Source: Paenibacillus gyeongsangnamensis
GTDB taxonomy: Bacteria; Bacillota; Bacilli; Paenibacillales; NBRC-103111
DNA length: 64,000 nt
Direction: 5' to 3'
Assembly: GCF_027533625.1 (NCBI RefSeq)
Contig: NZ_JAQAGZ010000001.1
Span: forward strand, 124,001 to 188,000
A model generated the notes under the pieces. That model had not been told where the DNA came from. It saw only the letters and a list, made by a program, of their open reading frames with translations, and made no database searches. Shown here in pieces: positions 1 to 11,357 of the stretch; the stretch's first letter is position 1; each line of letters starts with the position of its first letter. Both the position numbers and the translations under genes were made by a program.

Positions 1-390
1 CCGGGCATCGGATCCCAATTGTATCCGGGTTATGCCGCCATCGCCAAAACAAGCAAGTACCCGGATCAGGCAATGGAGGTCATCAAATTTATGACTTCCG
101 ATGAGCAGCAAATCCGGATGGCCCAAAAAGGGAGTGTTTCGGTTCTGACCTCTAAGGCGGTGAAGGACGCTTTCCTGCAAGATACACCGTATAAAGATAA
201 AAATGTTAAGAATGCGTTGTTCTTCAATAAACCGGCTCCGAGTCCTAAGCTTTCATTGTACGATCAACAAGCGCTCGATGCGATAACCAAGCGTATACCG
301 GATATGATCAGCGGCAAAATAGACACGAATACAGCCTTTAGAGATGCGGAAGAAGAGGCGAACAAGAAGATCGAGAGCCTAAAAAAATAG
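1..390 (+). CDS. Sugar ABC transporter substrate-binding protein, C-terminal part
   Basis: This is the last ~129 residues of a family 1 extracellular solute-binding protein. The open frame enters from the left window edge, so the start, signal peptide and lipobox are outside. It would capture oligosaccharides at the cell surface for an ABC importer. The sequence is very close to the C-terminus of the SBP ending at 39559: both share EVIKFMTS, the DEQQIR/EEQQIR stretch, ALFFNKPAP and PDMISGKID. They are therefore recent paralogs. It is followed by a GH2 gene 76 bp downstream. No permease genes lie between it and the enzymes, so it probably works with permeases encoded elsewhere. The family assignment is firm; the sugar is unknown. 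Confidence 0.88.
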   Translation, partial: PGIGSQLYPGYAAIAKTSKYPDQAMEVIKFMTSDEQQIRMAQKGSVSVLTSKAVKDAFLQDTPYKDKNVKNALFFNKPAPSPKLSLYDQQALDAITKRIPDMISGKIDTNTAFRDAEEEANKKIESLKK

Positions 391-445
391 AGTACGAACT
401 ATTCTGTGATATAAAGAAATCATCTGCAATCATTGCGGATGTTAA

Positions 446-3748
<3,303 letters not shown>

Positions 3749-3781
3749 TAGATCAAATAATGAGGAGTGAGGGAAAGTTTT

Positions 3782-6229
3782 ATGAAGACTCAACCAAGTT
3801 TAAATGGAGAGCTGATTCCTGAATCCTACTGGAGTAGTGCTTTGGAATGCAGGGAGTGTGTACACAAGCTGCGCAAGAACACGGACGAGCGGTATTCAAT
3901 AAAGAGTCGAGCTTTAGAAGATTTGCGCAGGCAAATTGCCCGCACGCCATTTCGCGCTAAAACCTATGCATCGTTTAACGAGCTTGATAAATATAAATTA
4001 CAGCTGCAAGAGGATGGTTGCTTCGCTGATCTGAATGATTCCTTCGGCGACATCTATGCTGCGATCATGCGGTTGACTGCGATTTCGGAAGCATTCCATT
4101 GGTCCCGTGAAAAACCGTTGCAGGATGAGCTTTTGAAAAACAAGATTTTTAAAGGTATTTCTTATTATTGCAAATTGGAAGCGGACAGGACGGATAGGGG
4201 ATGGACCCGTTTTCATAGCTCTGTATTTGCAATACCCGTTGCCGTTACGAATATGTTTTTTTTCTTTCTCAACGATATGGAAGCCATCGAAAAGGGGGCT
4301 GCTATAGATCAATTGGCAATGGAAGTGCATAAGCAGCTAAGCAGATGCTCGCTTCAAGCATGGACATTGCCTCTTCGCGGAGATCATACCGACAGCCATC
4401 CGATTAGTATCGAACGGTTTCGTAAACATGTCTGGTGGGTAGGGGGGAATGCCGTAACTTATCGCCCTGCATTTCACACGGCGGTGATGTTGCAATCGGT
4501 ACAAATGATAGAGACACTCACGTATGTAGTCTGCCATTTTCTTACTCCGACTTCGCATACCAACAACGACGAGTCTTTTTGGAACGAAGGGATTTGCGCC
4601 GACGGCTTCGGTTGGGGGCACGGCCCGCAAGCTTACAATAGCGGCTACCCGAAAGATGGCATACTGTCTGGGTTGAGAATCATAAAGGAATTACAAGGAA
4701 CCCCGTGGGAGAACGAGATCACATGCGGTAACGTCGACTGGCTGATCAACTTTATTCGCGGAATCTGCTGGAGCCATTATAAGGATTGGGACGCTCCGAT
4801 GCAGACTAGGAATATCTTCGCAAAGAAGATAAAAGACGACATTGACTATATCTTCGATCTAGCGCAACTGCTGATAGAAAATTTTGGTCGTCTGTTGACG
4901 GAAGAGCAGCTGAGAGAAATGAACGAGCTTCTCAAGCGGAGAGATATCCAACATATGGATGGCTATCCATTGGGATATTACAAGGGCGTACGTTACTTCT
5001 GGAACAATGATGATTTAATCAAGAAAACGGATCGGCTGTATTTCTACGTAAACATGGCTTCAAACCGTTGCAGCGGTGTAGAATTCGCTCATAGTATGGC
5101 GGATAGGCTTAACTTCTTTACAGCAGACGGTTACTATGTGATCGCCAGAAACGGCGATGAATGGGCAAAAAGCAAAGGGGCTTGGGAAATAGCCTCGTTG
5201 CCCGGTATAACGGCCCGCCATGTAGAGACGGCAAAGCTCGTGCCCGAGACAAATTGGTCAGGCTATAACAGCCTTCATCCGTTTGCTGGGGGAGTTGCCC
5301 GGGATGAAAACGGTGCTGCGGCATTTATATTCGAGAAGGATGACCGGCGTAAAGCGGACGGAGCCGGTATAAAGCATAATCAATCGAATAAAGAAATTTT
5401 CGGCGTTAAAGCTTATAAGAGTTATTTTATTATGGAAGATATGATTGTCTGCCTTGGTGCCGGGATATCGGATCTGCAGCCGGAATTGGGGAGCGAGATC
5501 CGGACCACGATCAATCAGACGAGCTGGGCAACGGATATTATATATTCTTCCGATGAGAGACTGCCGATAGAAGGTCACAAGGGAAGGTTCAAAGTAAGAG
5601 GGCTCGAATCCGGCAAGGGTATTCCATGGGTGAAGCAGGACGGAATTCTATATGCGGTATTTCCTGAACATACATCCGGGGAAGTAGCTATGCTGGCGGA
5701 GGAGAGGAAGTCACATTGGGAGCTGTTGAACTCTACTAATCGTCAAGAAGATAATGAAACGTGTAAAGTATTCCAGTTGTGGATCAATCATGGGCAGGCG
5801 CCTGTTGAAAGCAAGTATTCGTATTTAATGTATACCGGCGATCAAGAGCCGCAAACGTTTCTGGACTCCAATCCTGTCCGAATCATTTCCAACACAACCG
5901 GATTACAGGCCGTGGCCAATAAAGACCATAGCATTCTTCAGGCTGTGTTCTATGATAGCGGTACAGTATGTACAGCAGATACGTTCAGCATGAAGATTTC
6001 TCATTCTGCGGTAGTCATGCTGGAGCAGCAAGGAGAAGAGCTGTTGGTAACGGTTAGCGATCCTTGTCAGGATGTGAATTTGAAAGAGCTTATCGTTTAT
6101 TTGACCATCCCGGTTATAGGGGAAAGCATTACAGCCGAGGAGCCATGGTATGCTGTGCCCATAAAACTGCCTGGAAAGCCTGAGATCGGCAAGCCAATTA
6201 CCGTAGTGTTGAGTTTAGATAAACAATAG
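3782..6229 (+). CDS. PL8-like polysaccharide lyase, no signal peptide
   Basis: A protein of 815 residues related to polysaccharide lyase family 8 (hyaluronate, chondroitin, xanthan lyases), which cleave at uronic acids by beta-elimination. Seen here: an N-terminal alpha-helical toroid, then the beta-sandwich domains with YKSYFIMED and KYSYLMYTGD, matching AKKSWFMF-type and SYSYVLL-type positions of classical PL8. Catalytic candidates are N223 (GGNAVTYR), H280 and Y289 (WGHGPQAYNSGY). The His-Tyr spacing of 9 equals the classical one, while Asn-His is 57 rather than 50. There is no signal peptide, unlike secreted PL8 enzymes, so it is probably cytoplasmic and acts on imported oligosaccharides. 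ATG 3782 is chosen because GAGGG lies eight bases upstream; GTG 3767 overlaps the AGGAG. A decayed paralog lies at 42204. Distant from textbook PL8, so substrate is unknown. Confidence 0.8.
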   Translation: MKTQPSLNGELIPESYWSSALECRECVHKLRKNTDERYSIKSRALEDLRRQIARTPFRAKTYASFNELDKYKLQLQEDGCFADLNDSFGDIYAAIMRLTAISEAFHWSREKPLQDELLKNKIFKGISYYCKLEADRTDRGWTRFHSSVFAIPVAVTNMFFFFLNDMEAIEKGAAIDQLAMEVHKQLSRCSLQAWTLPLRGDHTDSHPISIERFRKHVWWVGGNAVTYRPAFHTAVMLQSVQMIETLTYVVCHFLTPTSHTNNDESFWNEGICADGFGWGHGPQAYNSGYPKDGILSGLRIIKELQGTPWENEITCGNVDWLINFIRGICWSHYKDWDAPMQTRNIFAKKIKDDIDYIFDLAQLLIENFGRLLTEEQLREMNELLKRRDIQHMDGYPLGYYKGVRYFWNNDDLIKKTDRLYFYVNMASNRCSGVEFAHSMADRLNFFTADGYYVIARNGDEWAKSKGAWEIASLPGITARHVETAKLVPETNWSGYNSLHPFAGGVARDENGAAAFIFEKDDRRKADGAGIKHNQSNKEIFGVKAYKSYFIMEDMIVCLGAGISDLQPELGSEIRTTINQTSWATDIIYSSDERLPIEGHKGRFKVRGLESGKGIPWVKQDGILYAVFPEHTSGEVAMLAEERKSHWELLNSTNRQEDNETCKVFQLWINHGQAPVESKYSYLMYTGDQEPQTFLDSNPVRIISNTTGLQAVANKDHSILQAVFYDSGTVCTADTFSMKISHSAVVMLEQQGEELLVTVSDPCQDVNLKELIVYLTIPVIGESITAEEPWYAVPIKLPGKPEIGKPITVVLSLDKQ

Positions 6230-6246
6230 TCAAGTTTGGTTGAAAA

Positions 6247-6369
6247 GCCGGCATGGTGGGAAGTAGCAATTTCAAGCTGCGAAAGTTGAGATTATAAGTT
6301 GTCGCAACTTATAGCTCGCTGGTCCTTGCAAGAACAAGGACGGCGCAGCCGTTTATCCTGGTTGCCGGC
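6247..6369 (+). other. Multi-hairpin structured element (possible RNA)
   Basis: A 123-nt stretch between the PL8-like gene and the AraC gene folds on paper into a closed multibranch structure. GCCGGCA (6247-6253) pairs with TGCCGGC (6363-6369). Inside lie four stem-loops: TTCAA/TTGAG, ATAAGTTG-TCG-CAACTTAT (6294-6312), GTCCTTG-CAAGAA-CAAGGAC (6322-6341) and CGGC-GCA-GCCG. No open reading frame fits. It could be a structured 3' UTR, a small RNA, or a mobile palindromic unit. I do not recognise an RNA family. Confidence 0.45.
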
Positions 6370-6389
6370 GTGACTACATATGATATAAT
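6362..6389 (+). promoter_or_regulatory. Extended -10 promoter for the AraC gene
   Basis: A perfect TATAAT at 6384-6389 is preceded by TG at -14 (TGATATAAT), an extended -10. TTGCCG at 6362-6367 gives a 4/6 match to the -35 with 16 bp spacing. It lies about 90 bp before the AraC start and overlaps the closing stem of the preceding structured element. Confidence 0.5.
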
Positions 6390-6481
6390 CGATAACAGGA
6401 AGGGTATGAGATACAAGTATAGAAGGTCTCGTATCGGACTGCTGGTTACATTATCACAACGATCGTGTGGTGAATAAACAG

Positions 6482-7417
6482 ATGTCGAATAACGTTTGGC
6501 TGCAGCGAAACGTATATTATCATACTCCCAGTGAAATGATCAAAAGATTCATGTTCTACATTCATGCGGCCGGCTGGTATATTTGCGGTCCGCAATATGA
6601 TATAAGAAGAGGGGCCGGGAATATTTCTGATTTCCAGCTCAAGTATATTGTAAAGGGAAGCGGCTTTGTCACATGCAATCAAGTAACTTATAAAGTGAAA
6701 CAAGGGCAAATCTTTTTATTGGATTTGAATTCGGAACACCGGTACTTCTCCGATCCGAATGATCCTTGGGAATTATTGTGGGTTCATTTTGGCGGAATGC
6801 AGGCCCCATACTATTACGAATTTTTAAGTGCGGATCGATGCCCGATTTACGAGACCGCTTCATCGAACGCCGCTTTTCATACCTGGTTTAGAGAAATTGT
6901 GAATCTGGTGAAGAATAGAACCGCCCATTTCGAAGTCAGAGTTTCCACCATTATTCATCAAATTTTATGCGAGATGTCGTTAATTCAGCGTAATGAAACA
7001 GAGAACATTACGGATATAACAAGAGGCAAAGAGTACAGAACAGAAATTTGGAAGGGCATTAACTTTATCGAGAAACATTATAATAAACAGGTTACGCTAG
7101 AACAGACAGCCAAAGAAGCGATAATAAGCCAATATCATTTTGCACGGCTTTTCAAGCTTCATACAGGCTATTCTTTCTCGGAATATTTGATAAAATACCG
7201 ATTGACGCAGGCGAAAAGAATGCTGATGAATACCGATTATCCGATATCCGAAATTGCTAAGCAGACGGGATTTACCGACAGCAGCTATTTCTCCAAATTA
7301 TTCAAGAGGTACGAGAATATGTCCCCGAAGCAGTATCGAATGTGGGGCGAATATCATCCGGAAAGCCTAGGGAAAAATCAACAGCAAGGTTATAGTGAAC
7401 GGTCAGGAGAATCCTGA
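6482..7417 (+). CDS. AraC family transcriptional regulator with cupin sensor domain
   Basis: A regulator of 311 residues. The N-terminal half is an AraC-type ligand-binding cupin (FQLKYIVKGSGFV, then HRYFSDPNDPWELLWVHFGG). The last ~100 residues hold the double helix-turn-helix with PISEIAKQTGFTDSSYFSKL and KRYENMSPKQYR, the HTH_18 signature. It should bind DNA upstream of sugar-utilisation genes and respond to a sugar. ATG 6482 is preferred because GGTGA (6469-6473) sits eight bases upstream; a GTG at 6467 is the alternative. It follows the GH2/PL8-like genes and precedes the SBP-permease operon, so either could be its target. Its stop codon lies within a terminator hairpin. Confidence 0.9.
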   Translation: MSNNVWLQRNVYYHTPSEMIKRFMFYIHAAGWYICGPQYDIRRGAGNISDFQLKYIVKGSGFVTCNQVTYKVKQGQIFLLDLNSEHRYFSDPNDPWELLWVHFGGMQAPYYYEFLSADRCPIYETASSNAAFHTWFREIVNLVKNRTAHFEVRVSTIIHQILCEMSLIQRNETENITDITRGKEYRTEIWKGINFIEKHYNKQVTLEQTAKEAIISQYHFARLFKLHTGYSFSEYLIKYRLTQAKRMLMNTDYPISEIAKQTGFTDSSYFSKLFKRYENMSPKQYRMWGEYHPESLGKNQQQGYSERSGES

Positions 7418-7431
7418 CTGTTTGTTTTTTT
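7399..7431 (+). terminator. Rho-independent terminator after AraC gene
   Basis: GTCAGGA (7402-7408), loop GAA, TCCTGAC (7412-7418), then a T-rich run ending in seven consecutive T (7425-7431). The 3' arm overlaps the stop codon of the AraC gene. Confidence 0.8.
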
Positions 7432-7465
7432 AATCGCTTCTCGTAAAAAGTATCCGGTTATCAGG

Positions 7466-7494
7466 CGTAAACCCTTATGGGACAAGGGTTTACG
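7466..7494. other. 11-bp perfect hairpin in intergenic region
   Basis: CGTAAACCCTT (7466-7476) pairs with AAGGGTTTACG (7484-7494) around a seven-base loop. There is no T-run on either side, so it is not a clear terminator. It lies upstream of the transport operon promoter and could be an operator or a transcript-end structure. Confidence 0.45.
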
Positions 7495-7533
7495 GGTTAT
7501 TTGGAATTCTGCAGATACAGAAAATAATGTTTA

Positions 7534-7562
7534 TTTACGTTAAGAAAGCCTTGTACTAATAT
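7534..7562 (+). promoter_or_regulatory. Sigma-A-like promoter of SBP-permease operon
   Basis: TTTACG at 7534-7539 and TAATAT at 7557-7562 are 17 bp apart, each with four of six consensus bases. The ATG of the SBP gene is 71 bp downstream, and a cre-like site lies just after the expected start point. Confidence 0.4.
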
Positions 7563-7578
7563 AAATCATGCAAGAATA

Positions 7579-7592
7579 TTAAGCGCTTTCAA
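7579..7592. promoter_or_regulatory. CcpA cre-like operator
   Basis: TTAAGCGCTTTCAA contains the AAGCGCTTTCA core of Bacillus catabolite-responsive elements. Its position about 15 bp past the proposed -10 box fits repression of the transport operon by CcpA when preferred sugars are present. Assigned by motif only. Confidence 0.45.
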
Positions 7593-7632
7593 ATGACTTG
7601 CAAACGATTAACTACAAAGGAGAGGGTCTTAG

Positions 7633-9261
7633 ATGAAGAAGAAATTATCATCCTTCATCGCACTCAGTATGCTGGCTTCCGTTACGATGACGGGCTGCAG
7701 CAGCGACAAGGATGCAAGCAAAGGGGCGGACTCGTCCAAGCAGCAGTCTGCAAATGTTCAGTCCGTAGAATTTCCGCTTAAGGAAAAGACGAAGTATTCT
7801 ATCGTACAAAGCAGAAGCGACGGGTTTAAGCCTTATCAATCATTGACGGCCTGGAACGAGCAGTTTGAGAAAAAATCCAATGTTCATATTGATTGGCAGG
7901 ATTGGGGAACAGGGGATGCGTATAAGCAAAGAAGCAAGCTGGCATTTGCCAGCAGCGATCTGCCGGACGCATTCTATGGTGGATTTGCCATTGATGGGAA
8001 TGAATATACGAATTACAGCTCCCAGGGGCTGCTAATTCCTATAGAAAAGATGATCAATAAAGATATCATGCCCAATTTTACAAAATTGGTAGAAAAAAAC
8101 CCGGATTTGCTCAAGCAAATGACTGCTCCGGACGGTCATATTTATGGTTTGCCTTCTTATCAAGAAAGTACGACCAATACCAATGACACGTTATTATACA
8201 ACAAGCTTTGGCTGGATAAACTGGGAATGACGATTCCGACCACAACAGATGAATTCTACAATTACCTGAAAGCGATCAAGGCAGCGAAGGATTTAAACGG
8301 CAACGGCAAGGATGATGAGATTCCGTTAACGTTCCGTTTTGGTACGAATGGAAGTGTAGATAAAATAAATGGGATTTCTTCCTTGATCGGATTTACCGGA
8401 TTAATCATGCCTCAAAATATGGTTGATATAAAAGACGGAAAAGTCATATTTGTTCCCGGTCAACCGGAATACAAAGAAGCCATGAAATTTTTGGGCAAAT
8501 TAGGAGCCGAAGGTTTGATCGATAAAGAAGCCTTCACTATGGATTCAAATGCGTATAACGCAAAGGTAACAAGTAAAGTGCCCTCTGTCGGAGCCGCTAT
8601 GTATTGGTCAACTGCTAATGCGAATACGCCAATCGGCAGCGATGTATTTGTTTACGGGCCCCCGCTTAAAGGCCCTGATGGCAAGCAGCGTTGGGCGAAA
8701 CGGGTAACCCCCGTGAATTTCGATATTGCTTTTGCAATCACCAACAAGGCGAAAAACCCGGAAATCTTGTTGAAATGGGCAGACATGCATTATGATACGG
8801 ACACATCCATACAAAATTTGAATGGCCCTTATGACAAGTACATTAAAAAATTGGGCAATGGCCAGTTCGAAGAAATTTTGAAACCGGATGGGAAACAGTA
8901 TTCTTCCGTTGAGAAATCGGCGGATACACCTGTGAATTTTTCCTTGTACGTCCAGCTTGCGGAAGATTACAAATTGAACAAAAAAACTGCCGCCACGTTA
9001 TCCAAGGAAGAAGCGGAAAAGATATATAGCCCTTACTTCCCGAAAGAAGTCTTTATGAGTCCTTTCATGGATCAAAAAGACTCTGAACGCGTTACCATTA
9101 TTACAACCGATATCGGACAATATGTAACCAAAATGACTGCAAAGTGGATCTATAGCGGCGGGGTTGAGGCCGATTGGAATGAATACTTAAATCAATTGAA
9201 GAAACTCGGAATAGACGAATTAGTAAATATTCAGCAGAAATACTACGACAAATCGAAATAG
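7633..9261 (+). CDS. Extracellular solute-binding lipoprotein (LipO/LplA type)
   Basis: A lipoprotein of 542 residues. It has a lysine-rich N-terminus, hydrophobic core and lipobox-like MTGC near residue 22, followed by a Ser/Lys-rich linker. The mature part is a family 1 solute-binding protein of the large (~540 aa) Paenibacillus type, with WADMHYDTD and GPPLKGPDGKQ-like segments typical of LipO proteins. It should bind an oligosaccharide outside the membrane and deliver it to the two permeases encoded directly downstream. The start is fixed by GGAGAGG about nine bases before ATG. The downstream gap holds a strong hairpin that may raise SBP mRNA over permease mRNA. Substrate cannot be read from sequence. 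Confidence 0.92.
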   Translation: MKKKLSSFIALSMLASVTMTGCSSDKDASKGADSSKQQSANVQSVEFPLKEKTKYSIVQSRSDGFKPYQSLTAWNEQFEKKSNVHIDWQDWGTGDAYKQRSKLAFASSDLPDAFYGGFAIDGNEYTNYSSQGLLIPIEKMINKDIMPNFTKLVEKNPDLLKQMTAPDGHIYGLPSYQESTTNTNDTLLYNKLWLDKLGMTIPTTTDEFYNYLKAIKAAKDLNGNGKDDEIPLTFRFGTNGSVDKINGISSLIGFTGLIMPQNMVDIKDGKVIFVPGQPEYKEAMKFLGKLGAEGLIDKEAFTMDSNAYNAKVTSKVPSVGAAMYWSTANANTPIGSDVFVYGPPLKGPDGKQRWAKRVTPVNFDIAFAITNKAKNPEILLKWADMHYDTDTSIQNLNGPYDKYIKKLGNGQFEEILKPDGKQYSSVEKSADTPVNFSLYVQLAEDYKLNKKTAATLSKEEAEKIYSPYFPKEVFMSPFMDQKDSERVTIITTDIGQYVTKMTAKWIYSGGVEADWNEYLNQLKKLGIDELVNIQQKYYDKSK

Positions 9262-9275
9262 TTTTATTTAGCAGT

Positions 9276-9322
9276 GCAACAAGGCAGTTTAAAGCTCTCA
9301 AAAGCTTCAACTGCCTTGTTGC
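9276..9322 (+). promoter_or_regulatory. Intercistronic 14-bp hairpin
   Basis: GCAACAAGGCAGTT (9276-9289) pairs perfectly with AACTGCCTTGTTGC (9309-9322). No T-run follows. Placed between the SBP and permease genes, it may partly terminate transcription or protect the SBP message, the usual reason SBPs are made in excess. Confidence 0.65.
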
Positions 9323-9392
9323 AGCAATAGGATATGGATCGATGTGAAATGAATCGTGAGATCATGGACTTCGATGGAGGAGATGAACCCCT

Positions 9393-10364
9393 GTGGAAAT
9401 TGCAAAATCGGTACCCAAGAATCATGCGAAAACCGGCAATGATGCCCGACTCATGTGGAAGCGGCGTATAAAAAAAATATTCTCTCGCGATTATCAGCTT
9501 TACTTGCTGTGCTTGCCGGCACTATTGTACATTATCATATTCGATTATATTCCTATGTATGGAATCCAGCTGGCTTTCAAAGATTTTACGGCTTCCAAGG
9601 GGATATGGGGCAGTCCTTGGGTAGGATTTAAGCATTTTGAAAGATTTTTTGGATCGTATCAGTTCATAACGGTGTTAAAAAATACGCTTGGCGTAAGTAT
9701 CTATGAATTGCTAGCTGGTTTTCCAATACCCATTATCCTTGCATTGCTGTTAAATCAGGCAAGAAGCCAACGTTTCAAAAAGGTTGTGCAGACGGTTACA
9801 TACGCGCCTCATTTTATCTCGGTCGTGGTTCTCTCCAGCATGCTGCTCATATTTTTGTCGCCCAGCGTCGGTGTGGTCAATCATATCATCGCTGGTTTTG
9901 GTGGAGACAAAATCAACTTCATGGCGCGTCCGGATTTGTGGAAAAGCATCTTTGTATGGTCAGGCATATGGCAGAATGCAGGTTGGGGAACCGTTATTTA
10001 TATTGCTGCCCTATCATCGATAAGCCCTGAGTTATACGAAGCTGCAAAAATGGACGGGGCCAGCAAGTTTCAGATCATCCGGCATGTAGATATTCCGGGA
10101 ATTTCACAAACGATGGTCATTCTATTTATTCTCAGCATGGGCTCCGTCATGAATGTAGGTTTCCAGAAAGCCTATTTGCTGCAAAATCCTTTAAATATTG
10201 ATGCATCTGAAATTATTTCAACTTATGTATATAAGATGGGTCTGGAAAGCAACCAGTTCAGCTATTCAACGGCAATTGGACTTTTCAATACGATGGTCAA
10301 TATTATACTGCTGATTAGTGTAAACCGTATTGCCAAAAAATTGAGCGGTTCCAGTCTCTGGTAG
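9393..10364 (+). CDS. ABC transporter permease, LplB type
   Basis: An integral membrane permease of 323 residues for oligosaccharide import. After a basic N-terminus come six hydrophobic segments beginning YLLCLPALLYIIIFDYIPMY. The EAA loop that contacts the ATPase is visible as YEAAKMDGASKFQIIRHV. The GTG start at 9393 lies downstream of GGAGGAG, though at a rather long spacing. It pairs with the second permease 18 bp downstream and the SBP upstream. No ATPase gene is present, as usual for this type, which normally relies on a shared MsmX-like ATPase elsewhere. Confidence 0.93.
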   Translation: MEIAKSVPKNHAKTGNDARLMWKRRIKKIFSRDYQLYLLCLPALLYIIIFDYIPMYGIQLAFKDFTASKGIWGSPWVGFKHFERFFGSYQFITVLKNTLGVSIYELLAGFPIPIILALLLNQARSQRFKKVVQTVTYAPHFISVVVLSSMLLIFLSPSVGVVNHIIAGFGGDKINFMARPDLWKSIFVWSGIWQNAGWGTVIYIAALSSISPELYEAAKMDGASKFQIIRHVDIPGISQTMVILFILSMGSVMNVGFQKAYLLQNPLNIDASEIISTYVYKMGLESNQFSYSTAIGLFNTMVNIILLISVNRIAKKLSGSSLW

Positions 10365-10382
10365 AAAGGGAGTGCGGCAACG

Positions 10383-11273
10383 TTGAAAACGATTAAAAGC
10401 TCCAAAGAGGATCGCATCTTTGATCTCATCAATTATGTAGTGCTTGGTTTTTTTCTGCTCGTCGTGTTATACCCATTATATTTCATTGCCATAGCTTCCA
10501 TATCGAATCCAAATGATGTAGTTAGCGGAAATGTATATCTGTTCCCCAAAAGCATTACTTTAGAAGGATATGCAAGAATATTCCGGGATACAAGAATTTG
10601 GACAGGATATGCCAATACAATTTATTATACGGTGGCAGGAACTTTCCTCAATGTTCTATTGACGATGATGATTGCCTATCCGCTATCCCGCAAATATTTC
10701 TCAGGACGCAAATGGATGATGACGATGCTCATGATCACAATGTATTTCAGCGGAGGATTAATTCCGCAATATTTATTGGTCAAAAATCTTGGGCTCCGTG
10801 ACACAGCGCTGGCGATGATTATACTTGGCGCGGTGGGTGTATTTAACGTTATCATCACACGCACCTTTCTTGAATCCAATATTTCGGAAGAACTGGAACA
10901 GGCGGCAGCTATTGACGGATGTTCACCCTTCAGATTTTTTATTACGATGGTGCTTCCTTTATCCAAAGCCGTGATTGCCGTACTTGCTCTTTATTATGGA
11001 GTGGGGCATTGGAACGATTTTTTTAAGTCGATGATTTATCTTAATAGTACTGAGAAGTTTCCGCTCCAGTTAATCTTAAGATCCATCTTGATCCAATCGC
11101 AGAATATGTCTGCGATGACGGATGATGTTTCAATGATGGAGGAAACCAGACTTATTTCGGAGCAGATCAAATATGGCGTCATTATTGTTGCAAGCGTTCC
11201 GATGCTGCTATTGTATCCTTTTCTTCAGAGGTATTTTATCAAAGGAGTTATGGTTGGATCCATAAAGGGCTAG
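10383..11273 (+). CDS. ABC transporter permease, YtcP type
   Basis: The second permease, 296 residues and six membrane segments. The EAA loop reads LEQAAAIDGCSPFRFF. The C-terminus RYFIKGVMVGSIKG is the conserved tail of YtcP/MalG-type permeases. Translation starts at TTG 10383 after GGGAG. It forms the membrane channel with the LplB-type partner upstream. The AraC sensor-regulator gene follows after 84 bp, a frequent order in Paenibacillus sugar operons. Confidence 0.93.
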   Translation: MKTIKSSKEDRIFDLINYVVLGFFLLVVLYPLYFIAIASISNPNDVVSGNVYLFPKSITLEGYARIFRDTRIWTGYANTIYYTVAGTFLNVLLTMMIAYPLSRKYFSGRKWMMTMLMITMYFSGGLIPQYLLVKNLGLRDTALAMIILGAVGVFNVIITRTFLESNISEELEQAAAIDGCSPFRFFITMVLPLSKAVIAVLALYYGVGHWNDFFKSMIYLNSTEKFPLQLILRSILIQSQNMSAMTDDVSMMEETRLISEQIKYGVIIVASVPMLLLYPFLQRYFIKGVMVGSIKG

Positions 11274-11357
11274 CTCAGGATGCCGGTAACATAATGAAGT
11301 AAAGACTTTTGTTTGCTCAGCAGGCCCTGTATAGTAATATTTGGATGAGGACTTCCT

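Noticed and set aside
9262-9392. Rho-independent terminator ending the operon after the SBP gene
   Set aside because: The hairpin is strong but lacks a T-run and permease genes follow in the usual order, so it is treated as an intercistronic structure.
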